Positions 52,421-61,293 of a stretch of DNA of 64,000 nt are shown piece after piece (position 1 is the stretch's first letter; every line of letters starts with the position of its first letter). The stretch is from Streptomyces roseolilacinus. Its GTDB lineage: Bacteria > Actinomycetota > Actinomycetes > Streptomycetales > Streptomycetaceae. Under the pieces are notes generated by a model. That model had not been told where the DNA came from. It saw nothing but the letters and a program-made list of their open reading frames with translations, and did not search any database. The translations under genes were made by a program, and so were the position numbers. The DNA lies in NCBI RefSeq assembly GCF_014649335.1, contig NZ_BMSV01000003.1, positions 434,001 to 498,000 on the forward strand, in the 5' to 3' direction.

Positions 52421-52427
52421 CCTATAG
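52421..52427 (-). promoter_or_regulatory. Probable -10 element of the MarR gene
   Basis: On the minus strand CTATAGG ends nine bases before the first GTG. That spacing would put the start of transcription at or next to the start codon, giving a leaderless mRNA, which is common in Streptomyces. Confidence 0.45.
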
Positions 52428-52521
52428 AAACCCGCTCCCCCCGCATCCGAGGGCACCGGACGGGCGGAAACCCTCCGGGCGGTCCACGGTGGAGACAGCA
52501 CCCCGAACGACGGAGGCACCC

Positions 52522-54081
52522 ATGACGGAGCGCAGCGACCCGCCCCCGGCCCCGGACCGGTCCGGGCGGACCTCCCCGACCGCGCCGCTCTGCCTGGTCA
52601 CCGGCGCCACCGGCTACATCGGCGGACGCCTCGTCCCCGCGCTCCTCGATGCCGGGTACCGCGTCCGCTGCTTCGCCCGCACCCCCGGCAAGCTCCGCGA
52701 CCACCCCTGGGCGGACCGCGTCGACGTCGTCCGCGGCGACGTCACCGACGAGGCGTCGGTGCGCGACGCGATGCGCGGCGCCGACGTCGCGTACTACCTC
52801 GTGCACGCCCTCGGCACCGGGTCCGGCTTCGAGGACACCGACCGGCGGGCCGCCACCGTCTTCGCCCGGCAGGCGCGCGCCGCCGGCGTGCGCCGCCTCG
52901 TCTACCTCGGCGGCCTCACCCCCGCCGGCGTGCCCGAGCGGCGGCTCTCCCCGCACCTGCGGTCCCGCGCCGAGGTCGGGCACATCCTCCTGAAGTCCGG
53001 CGTCCCCACCACCGTGCTCCGCGCCGCCGTCATCCTCGGCTCCGGTTCCGCGTCCTTCGAGATGCTCCGCTACCTCACCGAGCGCCTGCCCCTCATGATC
53101 ACCCCGCGGTGGCTGCGCACCCGCATCCAGCCGATCGCCGTCCGCGACGTGCTGCGCTACCTCGTCGGCAGCGCGGAGATGCCCCCCGACGTCAGCCGCG
53201 CCTTCGACATCGGCGGCCCCGACGTCCTCACCTACCGCGACCTGATGGCACGCTACGCCGTCGTGGCCGGGCTGCCCCGGCGGCTCATCCTGCCCGTGCC
53301 GCTGCTCACGCCGCGCCTGTCCGGCCTGTGGGTCGGGCTCGTCACCCCCGTACCGGCGTCCATCGCCCGGCCCCTCGCCGACTCGCTGCGCCACGAGGTG
53401 GTGTGCCGCGAGCACGACATCGCCCGCTACGTCCCCGACCCGCCCGGCGCCCCCCTCGGCTGCGACGAGGCCCTCGCGCTCGCCCTGCGCCGCGTCCGCG
53501 AGGCCCGCGTCACCACCCGCTGGTCCTCCGCCTCCGTGCCCGGCGCGCCCAGCGACCCCCTGCCGACCGACCCCGACTGGGCGGGCGGCAGCCTCTACAC
53601 CGACGAGCGGGAGCAGCTCGTCGACACCACGCCCGAGCAGCTGTGGCGGGTCATCGAGGGCGTCGGCGGCGACAACGGCTGGTACTCCTTCCCCCTCGCC
53701 TGGGCGGTGCGCGGCTGGCTCGACCGGCTCGCCGGCGGGGTCGGGCTGCGCCGCGGCCGGCGCGACGCCGCCCGCCTGCGCGCCGGCGACTCCCTCGACT
53801 TCTGGCGCGTCGAGGAGATCCAGCACGGCCGGCTGCTGCGGCTGCGCGCGGAGATGCGCCTGCCCGGCCTGGCCTGGCTGGAGATGTACGCCGACCGCGA
53901 CGAGCGGGGCCGCACCCGCTACCGGCAGCGCGCCCTGTTCCACCCGCGCGGGCTGCTCGGCCACGCGTACTGGTGGAGCGTCGCCCCCTTCCACGCCGTC
54001 GTGTTCGGCGGCATGGCCCGCAACATCACCAAGGCCGCCGAGAAGGACACCGCCGCCACCGCCCCGGAGGCGGCGCGGTGA
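52522..54081 (+). CDS. NAD(P)-binding SDR-like protein fused to DUF2867
   Basis: The protein has 519 residues. CLVTGATGYIGGRLVPALLDAGYRV is an extended-SDR dinucleotide site; DVAYYLVHALGTG and the NmrA-like middle follow to about residue 330. From about 350 on is DUF2867 (YTDEREQLVDTTPEQLWRVIEGVGGDNGWYSFPLAW; GDSLDFWRVEEI). This fusion is common in actinobacteria next to photolyase or carotenoid genes; its reaction is not known. GGAGG five bases before the ATG. The stop overlaps the photolyase start by GTGA. Confidence 0.87.
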   Translation: MTERSDPPPAPDRSGRTSPTAPLCLVTGATGYIGGRLVPALLDAGYRVRCFARTPGKLRDHPWADRVDVVRGDVTDEASVRDAMRGADVAYYLVHALGTGSGFEDTDRRAATVFARQARAAGVRRLVYLGGLTPAGVPERRLSPHLRSRAEVGHILLKSGVPTTVLRAAVILGSGSASFEMLRYLTERLPLMITPRWLRTRIQPIAVRDVLRYLVGSAEMPPDVSRAFDIGGPDVLTYRDLMARYAVVAGLPRRLILPVPLLTPRLSGLWVGLVTPVPASIARPLADSLRHEVVCREHDIARYVPDPPGAPLGCDEALALALRRVREARVTTRWSSASVPGAPSDPLPTDPDWAGGSLYTDEREQLVDTTPEQLWRVIEGVGGDNGWYSFPLAWAVRGWLDRLAGGVGLRRGRRDAARLRAGDSLDFWRVEEIQHGRLLRLRAEMRLPGLAWLEMYADRDERGRTRYRQRALFHPRGLLGHAYWWSVAPFHAVVFGGMARNITKAAEKDTAATAPEAAR

Positions 54082-55448
54082 CCACGGCCGTCGTCCTGTT
54101 CACCGCCGACCTCCGGCTGCACGACCACCCCCCGCTGCGGGCCGCCCTGCGCGCGCACGAGGCGGTCGTCCCGCTCTTCGTCCGCGACGAGGCCGTCACC
54201 GCCGCCGGGTTCGCCGCGCCCAACCGCACCGCGTTCCTCGCCGACTGCCTCCGCGACCTCGACGCGGGCCTGCGCCGGCGCGGCGGACGGCTGGTCGTCC
54301 GCTCCGGGCGCGTCACCGACGCCGTGTGCGCCGTCGCCGCCGAGGCCGGCGCCGTCGAGGTCCACATGGCCGCCGACCACAGCGGCTACGCCCAGCGCCG
54401 CGAGGACCGGCTGCGCACCGCCCTGGAGGCCCAGCGGCGGGCGCTGCGCGTGCACGACGCGGTCGGCACCGTCGTGCCCCCGGGCGCGGTCGCCCCGCAG
54501 GGCTCCTCCCACTACGCCGTCTTCGGCGCGTACCACCGCAGGTGGTCCGCCGAGCGGACGCGGGAGCCGCTCGCCGCGCCCCGCGCCGTGACCGTGCCGG
54601 ACGACGTGCGCTCCGAGGAGCCGCCCACCCGGCGCGGCGAGGCCGGGGTGTCGCCCGGTCTCGCCCCCGGCGGCGAGACCGAGGGCCGCCGCAGGCTCAC
54701 GGCGTGGCTGCGGGGGCCCCTCGACGCGTACGCCGGGCTCCACGACGACCTGGCGGCCGACGCCACCTCCCGCCTCTCCCCGTACCTCCACTTCGGCGCG
54801 GTCTCCGCCACCGAGGTCGCCCACCGCGCCCGCGCGCGGGGCGGGCCCGGCGCCGAGGCGTTCGTACGGCAGCTGTGCTGGCGCGACTTCCACCGCCAGC
54901 TGCTCGCCGCCCGGCCCGCCGCCGCCCACGACGACTACCGCACCCGCCACGACCGCTGGCGCTCCGGCCCCGCGGCGGCCGCCGACGTGGAGGCGTGGAA
55001 GGACGGCCGCACCGGCTACCCGCTCGTCGACGCCGCGATGCGCCAGCTCGCCCACGAGGGGTGGATGCACAACCGGGGCCGGCTGGTCACCGCGAGTTTC
55101 CTCGCCAAGACCCTCTACGTCGACTGGCGCGTCGGGGCCCGGCACTTCCTGGAGCTCCTGGCCGACGGCGACCTCCCCAACAACCAGCTCAACTGGCAGT
55201 GGGTGGCCGGCACCGGCACCGACACCCGCCCCAACCGGGTCCTCAACCCGGTCCTGCAGGGCCGCCGCTACGACCCCCGCGGCGACTACGTCCGGCGCTG
55301 GGTCCCCGAACTCGCGGGCGTCGGGGGCCCGGCCGTGCACGAGCCGTGGAGGCCGGCCGTCCGCGACCGGATCGGCGACGGCTACCCGCCGCCGATCGTG
55401 GCGCTGCCCGAGGCCCTCGCCCGCTTCCGGGCGGCCCGCGGCCTGTGA
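54078..55448 (+). CDS. phr: Deoxyribodipyrimidine photolyase
   Basis: The protein has 456 residues. The N-terminal antenna domain starts AVVLFTADLRLHDHPPL. The C-terminal FAD domain has SRLSPYLHFGAVS, RQLCWRDFH, HEGWMHNRGRLVTASFL and LPNNQLNWQWVAGTGTD, all class I CPD photolyase/cryptochrome motifs. It repairs UV pyrimidine dimers with blue light. The GTG start is inside the stop of the SDR-DUF2867 gene, so both proteins are made together, probably as a light- or UV-related operon. Confidence 0.92.
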   Translation: MTTAVVLFTADLRLHDHPPLRAALRAHEAVVPLFVRDEAVTAAGFAAPNRTAFLADCLRDLDAGLRRRGGRLVVRSGRVTDAVCAVAAEAGAVEVHMAADHSGYAQRREDRLRTALEAQRRALRVHDAVGTVVPPGAVAPQGSSHYAVFGAYHRRWSAERTREPLAAPRAVTVPDDVRSEEPPTRRGEAGVSPGLAPGGETEGRRRLTAWLRGPLDAYAGLHDDLAADATSRLSPYLHFGAVSATEVAHRARARGGPGAEAFVRQLCWRDFHRQLLAARPAAAHDDYRTRHDRWRSGPAAAADVEAWKDGRTGYPLVDAAMRQLAHEGWMHNRGRLVTASFLAKTLYVDWRVGARHFLELLADGDLPNNQLNWQWVAGTGTDTRPNRVLNPVLQGRRYDPRGDYVRRWVPELAGVGGPAVHEPWRPAVRDRIGDGYPPPIVALPEALARFRAARGL

Positions 55449-55477
55449 CGGACGCGCGGTGCCGCCCGGGCCCGCCG

Positions 55478-57553
55478 TCAGCCCGCGCGGTGGCCGCGCC
55501 GCAGCTGCCACACGAAGTACGGCGTGCCGATCAGCGCGGCCAGCAGCCCCGACGGGATCTCGGCGGGCGCGATGGCCGTACGGCCCACCGTGTCCGCGGC
55601 CGTCATCAGCGCCGCGCCCAGCAGCGCCGACACCGGCAACAGCCGGTGCGCCCGCGAACCGACCAGCATCCGCGCCGCGTGCGGCGCGACCAGGCCGACG
55701 AACGCCACCGTCCCCACGACGGCCACCGCGCACGCCGCCAGCGCCACCGCCAGGACCAGCACCGCCAGCCGGGTCCGCTCCAGCGGCAGCCCCAGCGTGC
55801 GCGGCGTGTCCTCACCCAGCGCCAGCAGGTCCAGCCGCCGGAACGACAGCACCAGCAGCGGAATCCCCACCGCCACCGCCACCGCCAGCACCGACAGGTC
55901 CGTCGCGTCCCGCGCGTACGTCGAGCCCGACAGCCACGTCAGCGCCTGCGCGACCTGGAAACGCGCCCCCACCACCAGGTAGTTGGTCGCCGCGGTGGTC
56001 AGCGCGAACGTGCCGATGCCCACCAGCACCAGCCGCTCCGGCGCCACCGACCCCTTGCGCAGCGACAGCCCGTACGTCAGCGCGAACGCCGCCGTGCCGC
56101 CCAGCAGCGCCGCGACCGGCAGCATCGCGTACGGCACCGAGGGCAGCGCCACCAGCACCAGCGCCGCACCGAACCCGGCGCCGCCGCTGACGCCCATCAC
56201 CGTCAGGTCCGCCAGCGGGTTGCGCGACACGGTCTGCACGATGCCGCCCGCCACCGCCAGCAGCGCCCCCGCCAGGGCCGCCACCAGCAGCCGCGGCAGC
56301 CGGTACTCCAGCACCACGCCCCGCAGCAGCTCGTCCCCGCCGCCCGTCAGCAGCCGCGGCAGCTCGGCGAACGGCACGGCGATGTCCCCCAGCACCAGCC
56401 CGCCCGTCAGCAGCGCGGCCACCACGGCGACCCCGCCCGCCAGCAGCGGCGGGTACGGCAGCCGGCGCCCGCGCCGGCCCGGCATCACCGTGCCGGGCGC
56501 GGCGGGCTCCGACGGCAGCCGCCGGGCCAGCCACAGGAACAGCGGCGCGCCGAACAGCGCCGTCACCACACCGGCCGCGACCTCGTTGCCGGTCGGCGAC
56601 GTCACCCGCGCCAGCAGGTCCGCCGCCAGCAGCAGGGTCGCGCCCCACACGGCCGCCGCCGGCAGCAGCGCCGCGTGCCGCCGCACCCCGGCGAGCCGCA
56701 CCAGGTGCGGCGCGGCCAGGCCGACGAAGCCGATCGGGCCGGTCACCGCCACCGCGCACGCCGTGAGCAGCACCGACAGCAGCACCGCCGTCAGCCGCAC
56801 CCGGCCCACCGACACCCCGAGGCCGCGCGCCGTCTCGTCCCCGGTGCCGAGGATGTCCAGCGTCCTCGCCAGCAGCAGCCCGCCCAGCAGCCCCGCCCCG
56901 AGCAGCGGCAGCACCGTCAGGGACCGGGTGCTGTCGGCCACGGCGAGCGAGCCGTGTCCCCAGAAGAACACCGCGCCGGTCTCCTCCTGGAACAGCACCA
57001 CCAGCACCGCGGTGACGCTGGACAGCGCCAGCGTCACCGACACCCCGGCCAGCACCAGGTGGGCGGGCCGGCCCCGCGACCCGCCCGCCACGGTGTGCAC
57101 GAGCGCCGCCGCGAGCAGCCCGCCGGCGAAGGCGACGCCGCCGCGCGGCAGGTCGCCCAGCGAGAACCCGGTGATCGCGCTGACCGCCACCGCGAGGTAC
57201 GCGCCGGCCGTCACGCCCAGCGTGTCCGGCGACGCCAGCGGGTTGCGCACCGACGACTGCAGCAGGCAGCCCGCGACGGCCAGCGCCGCCCCGGCGACCA
57301 GCCCGGCCAGGGTGCGCGGCAGCCGCCCGCCGAGCAGCACCGACCTCGTGTCCGCGTCCCCGCCGCCCACCAGCAGCCCCAGCAGGTCCCCGAGCCCGAC
57401 GTCGCTGCGCCCGTACCCCAGGTGCGCCGCGGTCACCAGCAGCAGCGCCAGCACCCCGCCGGCGACGATCGCGGCCGGGCCGGCCGGGAGGCGCGGCGCC
57501 CTCCCGGTCCGGCCCGGCACGGTGTCCGAGGGACGTGTCGCGATCCCGGTCAT
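55478..57553 (-). CDS. Fused double FecCD siderophore permease (FhuB-like)
   Basis: The protein has 691 residues. Two complete FecCD domains lie in one chain: residues ~25-340 and ~365-685. Each has SVRNPLASPDTLGVTAGA or SRNPLADLTVMGVSGGAGFGA near its start and a GFVGLAAPHLVRL or AFVGLVAPHAARML coupling helix. Most siderophore importers use two separate genes; the fused form is as in FhuB. It overlaps the receptor gene by ATGA and faces the photolyase gene, 29 bases apart. Confidence 0.92.
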   Translation of the reverse strand: MTGIATRPSDTVPGRTGRAPRLPAGPAAIVAGGVLALLLVTAAHLGYGRSDVGLGDLLGLLVGGGDADTRSVLLGGRLPRTLAGLVAGAALAVAGCLLQSSVRNPLASPDTLGVTAGAYLAVAVSAITGFSLGDLPRGGVAFAGGLLAAALVHTVAGGSRGRPAHLVLAGVSVTLALSSVTAVLVVLFQEETGAVFFWGHGSLAVADSTRSLTVLPLLGAGLLGGLLLARTLDILGTGDETARGLGVSVGRVRLTAVLLSVLLTACAVAVTGPIGFVGLAAPHLVRLAGVRRHAALLPAAAVWGATLLLAADLLARVTSPTGNEVAAGVVTALFGAPLFLWLARRLPSEPAAPGTVMPGRRGRRLPYPPLLAGGVAVVAALLTGGLVLGDIAVPFAELPRLLTGGGDELLRGVVLEYRLPRLLVAALAGALLAVAGGIVQTVSRNPLADLTVMGVSGGAGFGAALVLVALPSVPYAMLPVAALLGGTAAFALTYGLSLRKGSVAPERLVLVGIGTFALTTAATNYLVVGARFQVAQALTWLSGSTYARDATDLSVLAVAVAVGIPLLVLSFRRLDLLALGEDTPRTLGLPLERTRLAVLVLAVALAACAVAVVGTVAFVGLVAPHAARMLVGSRAHRLLPVSALLGAALMTAADTVGRTAIAPAEIPSGLLAALIGTPYFVWQLRRGHRAG

Positions 57554-58563
57554 GAAGTGAGCGCGCTCGCGATCTCGTCGGCGACCTGCGCGGTCGAGAA
57601 CGGCCCGCCGAAGAACCAGGTGCCCGGGTCGAGGGCGTGGACGCGCTTGCCCTTCGCGAAGTCCAGGTTCTGCCACAGGGCGTTCTTCGGCAGCGACGTG
57701 GTGAACACGTCGTCGTCCTTCGCGGCGACGTAGACGAGGCTGGACTTCTCGACGGGCTTGAGGCCCTCGATGTCGACCTTGCTCATGCCGTACGCGTCGG
57801 CCTTGCCCTTCCAGGCGTTCCGCAGGCCCAGCCGCGGCAGCAGCCCGCCGGGGATGGTCGAGTCGGTGAGGACCTCCACCACGGCGGCGCCGTCCGTGGT
57901 GTAGCCGCGGGCGACGGTCACCTCCGCGCCGTTCCTCTTCCCCGCCGCCAGTTTCCGCTTCGCCGCGTCGATCTTCGCGTCGAGGTCCTTCAGCGCCGCG
58001 TCGGCCGCCTCCGGCTTGCCGACGGCGGTGCCGATCGTCTTCAGCGTGGCCCGCATCTCCTCGTACTCGCCGTCCGTCGAGTACGGGTCGAACATCAGCG
58101 TCGGCGCGATCTTGTTCAGCTGCTCGTAGTTGGCCTCGGAACGCACCTTGGAGGTGACGATCAGGTCGGGCTTCAGCGCCTTGATGGTCTCCAGGCTGGG
58201 CGCCTGCCGGGTGCCGACGTCCTTGACGTCCGCGCCGAACCGCGGGCCGCCGGTGACCCACTGGCCGTACCCCTTGACGTCGGCGACCCCGGCCGGGGAC
58301 ACCCCGAGGGCCAGCAGGTCCTCGGCGTACGTCCACTCCAGGGCGACGACCTTCTTCGCGGGCTGCTTCAGCGTGGTGGAGCCCTTCAGGTGGGAGACGG
58401 TGACCCCGCCGCCCTCCCGGCCGGCTCCTGCGTCCCCCTCCTTCGTCGGGGATCCGCCGCCGGCCTCCTCGGCGGCGGAGCCGCAGCCGACGGCGGTGAC
58501 GGCGAGCGCCGCGGCGGCGAGGAGGGCGGTGAGGGCGGTACGGGCCCGTGGTGGCGTGCGCAT
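57550..58563 (-). CDS. Siderophore-binding lipoprotein (FecB-type)
   Basis: The protein has 337 residues. The signal peptide ends in a lipobox LTAVGC-like site (AVTAVGC) with Cys27 as the lipidation residue. The body is a type III periplasmic-binding fold: VVALEWTYAEDLLALGVSPAGV, ETIKALKPDLIV and EMRATLKTIGTAVGKPEAADAAL. It presents the ferric siderophore to the fused permease on the cell surface. Confidence 0.92.
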   Translation of the reverse strand: MRTPPRARTALTALLAAAALAVTAVGCGSAAEEAGGGSPTKEGDAGAGREGGGVTVSHLKGSTTLKQPAKKVVALEWTYAEDLLALGVSPAGVADVKGYGQWVTGGPRFGADVKDVGTRQAPSLETIKALKPDLIVTSKVRSEANYEQLNKIAPTLMFDPYSTDGEYEEMRATLKTIGTAVGKPEAADAALKDLDAKIDAAKRKLAAGKRNGAEVTVARGYTTDGAAVVEVLTDSTIPGGLLPRLGLRNAWKGKADAYGMSKVDIEGLKPVEKSSLVYVAAKDDDVFTTSLPKNALWQNLDFAKGKRVHALDPGTWFFGGPFSTAQVADEIASALTS

Positions 58564-58616
58564 GGGCGAGGGTTCCTTTGCTCGATCGGGTGGTGCGAAC
58601 GGTGGTGCGGTGGTGC

Positions 58617-59423
58617 TCAGCCGGCCGCGGCCGGCGACGGCTCGCGCCACGTCGGCAGACAGGTCGGCACACCTGTGTGGGGGTCGAGGGTGACGGTCGT
58701 GTCGATCCGGAAGGCGGTGCGGACGGTGTCCTCCGTCAGCGCCCGCGCGGGGATGCCGGACGCGACGATCCGGCCCCCGGCCAGCACGACCATCGCGTCG
58801 GAGAACGCGGCGGCCTGGTTCAGGTCGTGCAGCACCACCGCCACGGTGATGCCGTGCTCGTCCGCCAGCCGCCGCACGAGCCGCAGCACCTCGATCTGGT
58901 AGCGGATGTCGAGGTACGTCGTCGGCTCGTCGAGCAGCAGCAGCCTGGTCCGCTGGGCCAGCGCCATCGCGATCCACGCCCGCTGCCGCTCGCCCCCGGA
59001 CAGCCGGTCCAGGGTGCGCTCGGCCAGCGGCCGCAGGTTCGTGGCGTCCAGCGCCCAGTCGATCGCCTCCCGGTCCTCCTCGCCGCCGCGCGCGAGCAGC
59101 CCCTGGTGGGGGTGGCGGCCGTAGGCGACCAGCTCCTCGACGGTCACCCCGGCGGGCACGATCGGCGACTGTGTCAGGAAGCTGAGCTTGCGGGCCAGTT
59201 CCTTCGGCCGGTACTCCGCCAGGTCGCGGCCGTCGAGCACGATCCGGCCCGCGTCCGGGGTGTGCAGCCGGGCCAGCGCCCGCAGCAGCGTGGACTTGCC
59301 GGAGCCGTTCGGGCCGACGAGCGCGGTGACCTCGCCGGGCGCCAGGGCGACGCCGATGCCGCGGGCGACGGGCTCACCCCCGTGGCCGAGGGTGAGCTCC
59401 TTCGCACTGATCTCGATGCTCAT
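58617..59423 (-). CDS. Siderophore ABC importer ATPase (FecE/FepC-type)
   Basis: The protein has 268 residues. Walker A is GPNGSGKST, the signature LSGGERQRAWIAMAL, Walker B LLLLDEPTTYLDI, and VLHDLNQA the switch. SFLTQSPIVPAGVTVEELVAYGRHPHQG is typical of the siderophore subfamily. Its start overlaps the NIS synthetase stop by four bases; the receptor follows after 53 nt. Confidence 0.93.
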   Translation of the reverse strand: MSIEISAKELTLGHGGEPVARGIGVALAPGEVTALVGPNGSGKSTLLRALARLHTPDAGRIVLDGRDLAEYRPKELARKLSFLTQSPIVPAGVTVEELVAYGRHPHQGLLARGGEEDREAIDWALDATNLRPLAERTLDRLSGGERQRAWIAMALAQRTRLLLLDEPTTYLDIRYQIEVLRLVRRLADEHGITVAVVLHDLNQAAAFSDAMVVLAGGRIVASGIPARALTEDTVRTAFRIDTTVTLDPHTGVPTCLPTWREPSPAAAG

Positions 59424-61222
59424 GACAGCGGGTTGGGGACGGTGCCGTTCGGGCGCAGCGCGTGCCGCAGCGCCCGGTCGACGTAGCGGGTGACGACGAG
59501 CCGGTCGGTGTTGAACGGGTAGCGCGGGAACTCGTCCGCGAGCATGTCGTACTCGGCGTACCGGTCCTCCCGGTCGGGGAACCGCTCCTGGTACGACACG
59601 ACCGCCTGCCGCACCAGCCGCCAGAACCGCTCCTCCGGGACGCCCAGCTGCTCGGCGGCGAGCGGCGCCAGGTACCGGAAGTGCCCCAGCAGCAGCTGGT
59701 CGACGACGTGCTGGCGGATGACGAGCGGGTTCTTGCGGGGCAGCACGTGGTCGTAGCCGTCCGGCTCCGGGCCGCGCTCCGGGACGGGGGTGTGCGACAC
59801 GGACACGTCGTCGACGAAGTCCTTCAGGAACAGCCGCCGCGGCACGTCGTCCCCGTCGTAGCCGATGAGCGTGTTCTGGCCGTGCGGGTTGAAGGTGATG
59901 CCGTACGTGTACATCACGTGCAGCACCGGGTGCATCACCGTCTCGAACAGCCGCGACAGCCACTCCTCGGCGGGCAGCCCCGAGGCGCGGGCCAGCTCGG
60001 CCGCGAACGACGTGCCGTGCTCGTCGACGTACAGCAGCGACGCGAACGTGCGGACCCGCTCGCCCTCGTCCCGCCGCGACGACACCGACTCCCGCCAGAT
60101 GCAGCCCAGCGTCTCCAGGTGCTGGTACGGCATCTCCGGCACGCGGTCCAGGTACGGGTGGCGGACCGTCACCGAGGCGACCTCGCCGAGGAACACCGTC
60201 CGCAGCTCGTCGCGGAGCAGCGGGTCCCTGCCGAGCAGGCCCGTCAGCCACTGCGTGGTGAGCGGAGCGCCCTGCGTGCAGTGCGGCGGGATGCCGCGCC
60301 AGATCAGCGTGTTGACGATCTTCAGGGGGAGTTTGACGTCGTACCGGTCCCGCCGCGACACGTTGGTCATGGTCCGCACCGACTGCTGCGGCAGGTACAC
60401 GTCGGCGCTCCGGCCGAGCGGGACGATCCGCCGCTGGGCGATCTCGCCGGCGAACAACACCTGGACGGCGTGGTCCCACTGCCACGGGTGGACGGGCATC
60501 CACACGTATGCGTCGGGGTCGCCGCCGACCGCCTCGACCCGGGTGCGGAACGCGGCGACGGTGTCCTCGCCCAGCTCGTGGGCGACGACGGCCGCCTCGC
60601 TCAGCCCGGGGGTGCCCCGGAACTCGGCGAGCCCCCGGTGCACGGCGATCCACTGCAGGGCGACCGTCCGCTGCGCCTCCGGCGCGTACGCCCGCACGTC
60701 ACTGGCGGAGAAGCCGATGCGGCCCTTGTTGGCGACGAGCGTCGGGTGGCCCGTCATGGCGCACTCCAGCTCGGCGTGGTCCAGCCCGCGCAGTTCGGCC
60801 GCCGTCCGCCCGCCGTGCTCGATGCGCGCGGCGTCGACGGCGAGGGTCGCCGACAGCTCCGTGAGGTACATGCCGAGCGTCGGCGCGTCGGTGCCTATGG
60901 TGCCCGCGCAGTCGACGAGGAACTGCTGCGCGTCCCAGGCGGGGGTCTCGATCTCGTTGCCGAGGAGCCCCGCCGCGCCGCGCGTCACGGAGTCCTTGTC
61001 GGCCCGCCAGGAGCCGAGCGCGCCGCGCGTGGCGGAGAAGACGTACGAGACCCCGCTGTCCAGGTCGACCCGGTAGCGGCCCTCCGTCTCCAGCTCCAGG
61101 GGCTTGACCAGCTCCTCGAAGGCGAACTCGGAGAGGGTCTTGGCGAGGAGCCTGCGGTTCGCCTCCCGCCACGACTCGGGCGAGACGTCGGCGAGTTCGG
61201 GGACGGGGTGGCCGTCAGTCAT
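59420..61222 (-). CDS. IucA/IucC-family NRPS-independent siderophore (NIS) synthetase
   Basis: The protein has 600 residues. MTGHPTLVANKGRIGFS and PVHPWQWDHAVQ are the ATP and carboxylate motifs of NIS synthetases; MTNVSRRDRYDVKLPLKIVNTLIWRG and the C-terminal FhuF-like part with MYTYGITFNPHGQNTLIGYDGDD follow. It condenses a carboxylate with a polyamine or hydroxylamine using ATP. It resembles the type C group (DesD, AlcC). ATG 61222 is preferred; an ATG at 61297 would add 25 basic residues. Confidence 0.9.
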   Translation of the reverse strand: MTDGHPVPELADVSPESWREANRRLLAKTLSEFAFEELVKPLELETEGRYRVDLDSGVSYVFSATRGALGSWRADKDSVTRGAAGLLGNEIETPAWDAQQFLVDCAGTIGTDAPTLGMYLTELSATLAVDAARIEHGGRTAAELRGLDHAELECAMTGHPTLVANKGRIGFSASDVRAYAPEAQRTVALQWIAVHRGLAEFRGTPGLSEAAVVAHELGEDTVAAFRTRVEAVGGDPDAYVWMPVHPWQWDHAVQVLFAGEIAQRRIVPLGRSADVYLPQQSVRTMTNVSRRDRYDVKLPLKIVNTLIWRGIPPHCTQGAPLTTQWLTGLLGRDPLLRDELRTVFLGEVASVTVRHPYLDRVPEMPYQHLETLGCIWRESVSSRRDEGERVRTFASLLYVDEHGTSFAAELARASGLPAEEWLSRLFETVMHPVLHVMYTYGITFNPHGQNTLIGYDGDDVPRRLFLKDFVDDVSVSHTPVPERGPEPDGYDHVLPRKNPLVIRQHVVDQLLLGHFRYLAPLAAEQLGVPEERFWRLVRQAVVSYQERFPDREDRYAEYDMLADEFPRYPFNTDRLVVTRYVDRALRHALRPNGTVPNPLS

Positions 61223-61293
61223 ACGGGCGATGCCTTTCTCGTGTGGACGCCGGCTGTGCTTCCGGCCCTTACGCTGCTCCGCTTCGCGGCGTT

